Shown here: piece by piece, positions 40,522 to 45,567 of the stretch
How the letters are laid out: each line of letters begins with the position of its first letter
Position numbering within the stretch: position 1 is the stretch's first letter
NCBI RefSeq assembly: GCF_000285515.1
Contig: NZ_HE610961.1
Coordinates: 1-45,567, forward strand
Direction of reading: 5' to 3'
From: Paenibacillus senegalensis JC66
GTDB taxonomy: Bacteria > Bacillota > Bacilli > Paenibacillales > NBRC-103111
Length of the DNA: 45,567 nt
Translations under genes and position numbers: made by a program
Notes under the pieces: model-generated
The model's input: only the letters and a program-made list of their open reading frames with translations
Database searches by the model: none
What the model was told of the DNA's origin: nothing

Positions 40522-42022
40522 AACTCCGCTCTCCTTCCGTGACTTCAAGCAAATAATTCCTCATCGTCAGATCGCCATCGTCGCTCCGCAGCACGGCAAC
40601 ATCCTCATCATCATCCGGAAATTCGAGTTTGATGCGATATCCGTCCGCTGTGACGAATGAGCGCGATGCTGCTGCCGTACAGCGGCCAATCCACTGCAGC
40701 AATCGCATGCGCTCCTTCCTCCGCATCACAGGCATGTCCGCGATTCGCACTTTCCCCCTGTTCCGCATGACCTCGATAAACTCCCGCTCCTCTTCAAGCT
40801 GCTTCAACAGCTGCTCTCTAAAAACCTCGCGCTTGTCGGCATAACTGCGGACGGGCTCTGCGGAAGAGCGGCTGAGACGCTTACGGCTGCGCGAGCGGAT
40901 ATTGCGCAGGTTCGCAGGCTCATCCCAACTGGATACATCCGCCCGCTCTGTATTCTTCTCATCATGACCTTGAAAATGCCGTGTTGCAAACAAGCCAAAG
41001 GAATAAGCGGCAAGTTTATGCGCGTCATCCAGACTTTCAATCTGCGCAAAGCGGCGTCCCAGCTCCTCCAGGTCATGCCTTCTGCTCAGCCCGCCCCGCC
41101 TGCGCTCCTGCAGCCGAACCGCGCTGCGAACCACTTTTGCAATAGCATCCTTGGTTGCCCGTTCCAATAATGTCAGCTCGCTCAACTCCAACGCGTCGCC
41201 AACGAACCAGCGTTTGAGGTTTGCCCAGCCCTGGTTGTACTCCAACAGCAATTCCTCCGCCGACTTGCCCTCCTCTAGGCGCGGCTTGGCCATCTCGTCA
41301 GCGAGTACTTTTTCCAGGTAGGTCTCCTTCAGCCCGTCACTGATCTGCTGCAATTGGCCTTCGATTCTGTAGGCGCTGCGCTGCAGCCCTTTGACAAAAT
41401 GCTGCAAGTAATTGACCAGGTTGTCCTTCAGCATCAGGAAGCCTTCAGTTGCCATCATCTCCTCCGCCTGAATCGAATGGATACTGGCTATGAAGTCCGC
41501 CGCATTTTCGTGCATCGTTTTAAACGCCTCATACAGCTTCTCCCAATTGCGCAGCGCTTCACCCGCTTCGAATTCCAGTGAACGCAATCGGATATCATGA
41601 ATGCATTCGGTTATCGTATCGAAATAAGTCGTCTCCAGCGAGCCGCCGTACCCTTTTATCTGCTCCAGCGTCTCCAGCATCCGTTCAATCTCGATCGCAT
41701 ATTGTGTCAACATGTATTGGCTTTTCTTGCGCATGTACTCTTCCACCGAAAGCGCGCGTCCACCGTCATGGCGGGAGGCTAGATTGCCCCAAACCTTCAG
41801 GCTCTCCAAATCGGACATGCACTGCTCCAGCGTATATCCTTCCAGCACATCCCATGCTTTTACACCCTCGTATATTTCTTCAGGACGCAGCCAATATTTT
41901 AGCCGTTGATACTCCCTATAACAGAATTTCATTACTGCGCGATAGCGCGAAACATTCGTTGCAGTCAAATAGGCAAGCTCGGGGACCGCCCTTAGTCCCG
42001 AAAGTGTTATGATGGGCTCCAC
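40514..42022 (-). CDS. jetA: JetA-type kleisin-like subunit of Wadjet (TIGR02677, DUF2397)
   Basis: 502 residues, starting at GTG 42022 with AAGGGG upstream. AYLTATNVSRYRAVMKFCYREYQRLKYWLRPEEIY followed by YTLEQCMSDLESLKVWGNLASRHD is the DUF2397 N-terminal winged-helix part, and AADFIASIHS and DNLVNYLQHFVKGLQR are also typical. The family serves as the kleisin (MukF-like) that bridges the SMC heads. First gene of the compact jetABCD operon. The 40 bases before it hold no clear promoter. Confidence 0.9.
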   Translation of the reverse strand: MEPIITLSGLRAVPELAYLTATNVSRYRAVMKFCYREYQRLKYWLRPEEIYEGVKAWDVLEGYTLEQCMSDLESLKVWGNLASRHDGGRALSVEEYMRKKSQYMLTQYAIEIERMLETLEQIKGYGGSLETTYFDTITECIHDIRLRSLEFEAGEALRNWEKLYEAFKTMHENAADFIASIHSIQAEEMMATEGFLMLKDNLVNYLQHFVKGLQRSAYRIEGQLQQISDGLKETYLEKVLADEMAKPRLEEGKSAEELLLEYNQGWANLKRWFVGDALELSELTLLERATKDAIAKVVRSAVRLQERRRGGLSRRHDLEELGRRFAQIESLDDAHKLAAYSFGLFATRHFQGHDEKNTERADVSSWDEPANLRNIRSRSRKRLSRSSAEPVRSYADKREVFREQLLKQLEEEREFIEVMRNRGKVRIADMPVMRRKERMRLLQWIGRCTAAASRSFVTADGYRIKLEFPDDDEDVAVLRSDDGDLTMRNYLLEVTEGERSYG

Positions 42023-42514
42023 ATTTTATTTCCCCTTCGTTAAGAAAAGTAAGAGTTAGTCCGCGTTTTCCCTGCAGCAAGATTCGACATAAATATCGTT
42101 TCCACACTACATTTTACACTATAGTTTGGCCCCAAGCTTTTAAAAATCAGAGGAGATTGCTGCCTTTTTTTACATTTGACTGCTCTACCAGCTTTCTTGC
42201 TGTCTGGATAACACGTTCTTTAGGAGCCAGAAAAGATTCGGAATATGACCAATCATTAATTGTAAAAAGCAATTTCACAAAGCATGTGCTCAAAGCAAGT
42301 GAACAAAGCAATTGCGAACAATTGGAAATAAAAAATAACCCCAAGAAATCCTGGAGTTAAATGCGCGAGGGCAAGCGTTAGCCGTCTCGTCACGCAGGAA
42401 CACTCGTACAACTCGCAAACCAACTTTTAAGACGGGCAGGACAGACATCTGGGGTGCGTTGGTATCACAACACACCGACACCTTTATTTTAAACATTAGC
42501 ATAGTTTTTTGGGT
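42023..42514. other. Intergenic region upstream of the Wadjet operon
   Basis: About 490 bases. The minus strand encodes a fragment NDWSYSESFLAPKERVIQTARKLVEQSN that looks protein-like but has no start or known family, perhaps a scrap of a lost gene. A partial copy of the AGCGTTAG dispersed repeat lies at 42365-42381. No intact gene is supported. Confidence 0.4.
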
Positions 42515-43300
42515 TTATTCCCCACTATGCACTTGGTTCTGTAAAAGCTTACAACTAGCTTCGCTAACGGCACTGCGAAACAGCTCGTCTACCACATCCA
42601 TTCCTGCAGCTATTTCTTCCACCGTTCTAACTCCATATAGTTTCTCCAGTTTTGCCACCACTTCGGGAGGAAAATCCCGAGACGCATGAACCAGAAAACA
42701 GTCAGCTTGAAATGGGGTATAGATTATCCGAAGCACATCTACGAGCGGATTCAAAACATACTTTTGATAGTAAATTAACGACTCTAAAAAAAGCCCGCGC
42801 TTTGTATATTTAGCCGCCCGGCTCTTTTGGCTGTAAATATCTTGGGCTCGCAATAGTTGGGTATGCAGCCGCGACCGGAGAGTTTCGTAATCAATGGTCT
42901 GATATTTTACAATATCGGCCTTATCTACCAGCACCACTGGAACCACAGTTCTGTCTTCTTTAATAAAGGAAACCGGGAAGCTTTCACTTTGAATAGTTAC
43001 ATCAATAAGGAGAGTATCCGGCGTTCCGTCAAGGTGGTACACTTTATAGCGATTATTGGTGCTTCGACCGGGTTGTTCATAGGAAATGTTAAATTTCCCC
43101 AACCCGCCCAGGCATTCATCCAATCTCCTGAACGCATCATCAATACAGCCTTCTTTGGTGTAACATACTAAATCAATATCAGAATACTCATCCAAACTTT
43201 CTGTACCATCTGCTCCCTCCAACCAGAGAGCTAAGATATAATCTTCATTTTCAAGATCATCCACAATTCTTTTTATAATGGACTCGCGGGTAATAGCCAA
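42515..43300 (-). CDS. Nucleotidyltransferase-domain protein
   Basis: 261 residues from TTG 43300 (GGGAGG, 8-base spacing). The NTase motif is LEGADGTESLDEYSDIDLVCY, with the two metal-binding aspartates in SDIDL and a third in TLLIDVTIQ. The remainder is helical (SLIYYQKYVLNPLVDVLRIIY). Relatives include aminoglycoside nucleotidyltransferases and uncharacterised DNA-polymerase-beta-like enzymes; it could modify an antibiotic or another small molecule. No HEPN partner adjoins, so a MNT-HEPN toxin pair is unlikely. Confidence 0.82.
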   Translation of the reverse strand: MAITRESIIKRIVDDLENEDYILALWLEGADGTESLDEYSDIDLVCYTKEGCIDDAFRRLDECLGGLGKFNISYEQPGRSTNNRYKVYHLDGTPDTLLIDVTIQSESFPVSFIKEDRTVVPVVLVDKADIVKYQTIDYETLRSRLHTQLLRAQDIYSQKSRAAKYTKRGLFLESLIYYQKYVLNPLVDVLRIIYTPFQADCFLVHASRDFPPEVVAKLEKLYGVRTVEEIAAGMDVVDELFRSAVSEASCKLLQNQVHSGE

Positions 43301-43855
43301 CCTGTAAACCTCCCAACATCTATTAACCTTTATTAACCTTCATCTTTTAACCTTTTAAATGGAAAAAGTCAATATTACATCGAGAGGGTATAAAGGATGC
43401 TGGTATTGACTTAACATGGAGTATATCAAATTCCTTCATGTTGATGAATTGAAATAGGTATAATAATAAACTACAAATTAAATCCGCTGGTAATGGTAAT
43501 TCTAAAACTCGGCATAAAATATTTAACATAGATGGGACCGGTTACTTTGTTCTGCTTGGTGAAAATGATAATTTAGGCAGTGCCAAAGTATCAGTTGGCG
43601 GGGGAAATTTATGCTCTCCCTATTCCAAATGATGATAACGTACTGCCTGCCTTTTTCTAATATTGCCGCTAAGGATATTGCAGTAATATAGGTTCAAGAA
43701 TCATAATAAGACTTAGAAGGGGACTAGGATCAGATGAATGAGATCATCGAAGCGAGGACTGCCCTGCCTAAACCTTCATCTGAATGGTTCATCATCACAG
43801 TACAGCCGCTGCCGCATAGATGATGATTATAATTTGGTGAAGAGGTGATCAAGCT
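43301..43855. other. Intergenic region with coding scraps
   Basis: A plus-strand segment at about 43505-43625 reads KTRHKIFNIDGTGYFVLLGE and then NDNLGSAKVSVGGG, like part of a secreted or structural protein, but it is bounded by stops. GGACTAGGATCAGATGAATG near 43721 is a start-like site leading to only about 27 codons. No whole gene is supported. Confidence 0.35.
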
Positions 43856-44950
43856 ATGCTCATACTATCGCTGATCATGTCACTGGGGCTCTTATCCGGG
43901 ATGATTCTTTTTCGGAGACAGACCGTTCCTCAAGCAAGCGGTCAAGACAACGCCCCCCCTGCCCTATCAGTTATTATTCCCGCCAGAAACGAAGAGCGCA
44001 ACCTGCCCCGGCTGCTCGAATCGCTCAAGCTTCAAACCCTTCAGCCTGACGAAGTGATCGTCATCGACGATCATTCGGAAGACCGCACCCGGACGATTGC
44101 GGAAAGCTACGGCGGCGTCCAAGTCATCTCAGCGCCCGAATTGCCCGATGGCTGGACCGGCAAAGGCTGGGCCGTATGGAACGGCTACCTGCAATCAACC
44201 GGAGATCTTCTACTCTTCCTGGATGCGGATGTTCGCCTTGCGGATAATGCCCTGCAATCCCTCGTTCGCGAGCAACAACGCCAAGGCGGTGTCCTGTCCG
44301 TCATCCCTTACCATGTAACGGAGAAGTTTTATGAGAAATTTGCGATGCTCCTGAATGTATTAGGGGTATTTGCCTTTACCTCCCCTTTTGAGAAACGAAA
44401 CCAGGCAAAAGGGCTTTACGGAGCCTGCATCATGACAACAAGAGAGGATTACGATAAGATCGGCGGCCACCACTCCATCCGCTCCGAAATGCTGGATGAC
44501 CTCAATCTGGGCGCTCGCTTTCACAAGGCCGGGATCAAAATCTCCAACTATATCGGCCGCGAGCTTATTTCTTTTCGCATGTATCCGAACGGATTCAAAA
44601 GCGAGCTGGAAGGGTTCGCCAAGGGAGCTGTCCTGAGCGCCTCCACACTCCACCCCTTTACATTGATATTTATTATTGCATGGATCCTGGGATTGGCCGC
44701 TTCATCCTGCAGTTTCTTTTTCATCGGACATAGCGCATTTCTCCCTTTATTCCTGGGATATGTAATGTACGCCATCGCGTTATCCTGCATCAACCGTTTT
44801 GTGGGACGATTCGGCATCATTCACCCTCTCTTCCATTTTTTATCGGTTCTCTTCTTTCTGATCGTGGTCGGCTATTCCTTGTACCAATCGGCTGTCCGCA
44901 GGAAGGTTGTCTGGAAAGGCAGGTACATTGATGTCGGGAGGGATCGATGA
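43856..44950 (+). CDS. Family 2 glycosyltransferase, CrtQ-like
   Basis: 364 residues. One N-terminal helix, then a GT-A fold: LSVIIPARNEERNLPRLLESLKLQ, VIVIDDHSEDRT, LLLFLDADVRLA (DxD metal site), SEMLDDLNLGARFHKAG (acceptor base region), and two to three helices at the end. WTGKGWAVWNGYLQSTG and YGACIMTTREDYDKIGGH are typical of the CrtQ group, which glucosylates C30 carotenoid acids, and of close relatives making glycolipids. GAGGTGATC lies before the ATG. It overlaps the next gene by four bases. Confidence 0.85.
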   Translation: MLILSLIMSLGLLSGMILFRRQTVPQASGQDNAPPALSVIIPARNEERNLPRLLESLKLQTLQPDEVIVIDDHSEDRTRTIAESYGGVQVISAPELPDGWTGKGWAVWNGYLQSTGDLLLFLDADVRLADNALQSLVREQQRQGGVLSVIPYHVTEKFYEKFAMLLNVLGVFAFTSPFEKRNQAKGLYGACIMTTREDYDKIGGHHSIRSEMLDDLNLGARFHKAGIKISNYIGRELISFRMYPNGFKSELEGFAKGAVLSASTLHPFTLIFIIAWILGLAASSCSFFFIGHSAFLPLFLGYVMYAIALSCINRFVGRFGIIHPLFHFLSVLFFLIVVGYSLYQSAVRRKVVWKGRYIDVGRDR

Positions 44951-45567
44951 TGATACTCGTACTCGTCATAACTGCTGGCTGCTTTCTGTGCGGTTCTCTC
45001 CTGTTCTCCTACTGGATCGGACTGCTGTTAAATATAAATATACGTTCGACTGGAGACGGCAATCCGGGGGCCGCTAACCTCTGGAAAGCTGCTGGATACC
45101 GGCTCGGTATACTCGGGGTTGCGTTGGATTTTTTAAAAGGGTATGTGCCGATCGTGCTCGTTACAAGTAGCGGCTTACTGTCAGGGTATTCGCTTATTCC
45201 CATCGCGCTGGCCCCGATTGCCGGGCATGTTTTCTCCCCTTTTTTAAGGTTTAACGGCGGCAAAGGCATCGCAGTCAGCTTTGGCGTATGGAGTGCTTTG
45301 ACGGAGTTCCGCGCCTCTCTTTGCTATGCTGTAATTCTGGCCGTGTTGTTCGCTATAACGAAAGCGGTTGCCAGAGGAAGAAAATCGACAAGCCAGGAAG
45401 ACGGATTACAGACCACGGTAGGATTGCTGTTATTATCCGTCTATTTGCTATTTGGAGGTTATCCGGCCTACATGCTTTGGATCTGGCTTGGAAACTTCCT
45501 ACTCTTATTATGGAAGAATAAAGATGGGATAGTCCAGATTTCCCGAGATAAGTTCCGAAAGGATAGG
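44947..45567 (+). CDS. PlsY-like acyltransferase, cut by the window end
   Basis: 207 codons read here with no stop before the end. ATG 44947 overlaps the glycosyltransferase stop (ATGA) and has GGGAGGG upstream. A PlsY-type membrane glycerol-3-phosphate acyltransferase is indicated by RSTGDGNPGAANLWKAAGYRLGILGVALDFLKGY and AGHVFSPFLRFNGGKGIAVSFG. PlsY uses acyl phosphate. The third conserved PlsY block is not seen, so this is a divergent relative. Coupling to the glycosyltransferase suggests a joint glycolipid or acylated-glycoside pathway rather than bulk phospholipid synthesis. Confidence 0.85.
   Translation, partial: MMILVLVITAGCFLCGSLLFSYWIGLLLNINIRSTGDGNPGAANLWKAAGYRLGILGVALDFLKGYVPIVLVTSSGLLSGYSLIPIALAPIAGHVFSPFLRFNGGKGIAVSFGVWSALTEFRASLCYAVILAVLFAITKAVARGRKSTSQEDGLQTTVGLLLLSVYLLFGGYPAYMLWIWLGNFLLLLWKNKDGIVQISRDKFRKDR

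Noticed and set aside
42147-42360. Small open frames on both strands upstream of the Wadjet operon
   Set aside because: One strand looks faintly protein-like but has no ribosome site, and neither matches a known family.
42515-43300. Nucleotidyltransferase as a MNT-HEPN toxin-antitoxin component
   Set aside because: Far longer than MNT antitoxins and no HEPN gene is next to it.

Overview
The window looks like a chromosomal segment of a Paenibacillus-type Firmicute. The pointers are strong AGGAGG-type ribosome sites, frequent GTG/TTG starts, a YesM/YesN-type two-component system beside a carbohydrate ABC operon, a B. subtilis-like yoaS-yozG-yoaT cluster, cre-like sites and a ydaO/yuaA-type c-di-AMP riboswitch. 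The genus is inferred from gene style. No rRNA or tRNA gene was found.

Layout. 0.1-4.2 kb: ECF sigma factor with a short membrane partner, a lipoprotein gene broken by an in-frame TGA, and the DUF2975/XRE/DUF817 membrane operon behind a palindromic operator. 4.4-5.0 kb: an otherwise gene-free stretch holding a 44-codon cationic membrane-peptide gene laid out like a type I toxin, with a shared bidirectional terminator and a candidate antisense RNA. 5.0-7.2 kb: c-di-AMP riboswitch, tandem terminators, a KamA-family radical SAM gene and a VOC protein. 7.5-9.5 kb: a gene graveyard with a frameshifted type I-C cas3, one intact I-C CRISPR repeat, ABC-permease fragments, two small membrane ORFs and an IS-like scrap. 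9.5-13.7 kb: TetR-CPBP protease operon and a polar amino-acid ABC importer. 13.7-23.8 kb: an N-methyl amino-acid oxidase, then a minus-strand carbohydrate module (sensor kinase, AraC-type response regulator, two permeases, binding protein, Gfo/Idh dehydrogenase) ending in a terminator. 24.2-26.3 kb: MBL hydrolase, TetR regulator, membrane protein. 26.3-33.3 kb: small genes (YesK-like, DUF5680, YcdB-like, sirtuin, GyrI-like, G1 peptidase) framed by two inverted copies of an unusual array of hairpins repeated every exactly 52 bp. 33.4-42.0 kb: a complete four-gene Wadjet-family (jetABCD, TIGR02677-02680) plasmid-defence operon. 42.5-45.6 kb: a nucleotidyltransferase, a CrtQ-like glycosyltransferase and a PlsY-like acyltransferase cut by the window end.

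How the parts work together. The sensor/regulator pair probably senses an extracellular carbohydrate and switches on the importer, whose cre-like sites imply catabolite control. The host has lost CRISPR type I-C function here but carries an apparently intact Wadjet system 25 kb away. In-frame minisatellites have expanded inside coding regions (response-regulator linker, two places in jetD, one inside its Toprim core) and GC-rich tandem repeats are common between genes, so replication slippage seems unusually active.

Best candidates for something undescribed: the 52-bp-period hairpin arrays, the type I toxin-antitoxin-like locus at 4.5-4.95 kb, and the repeat-expanded JetD nuclease.
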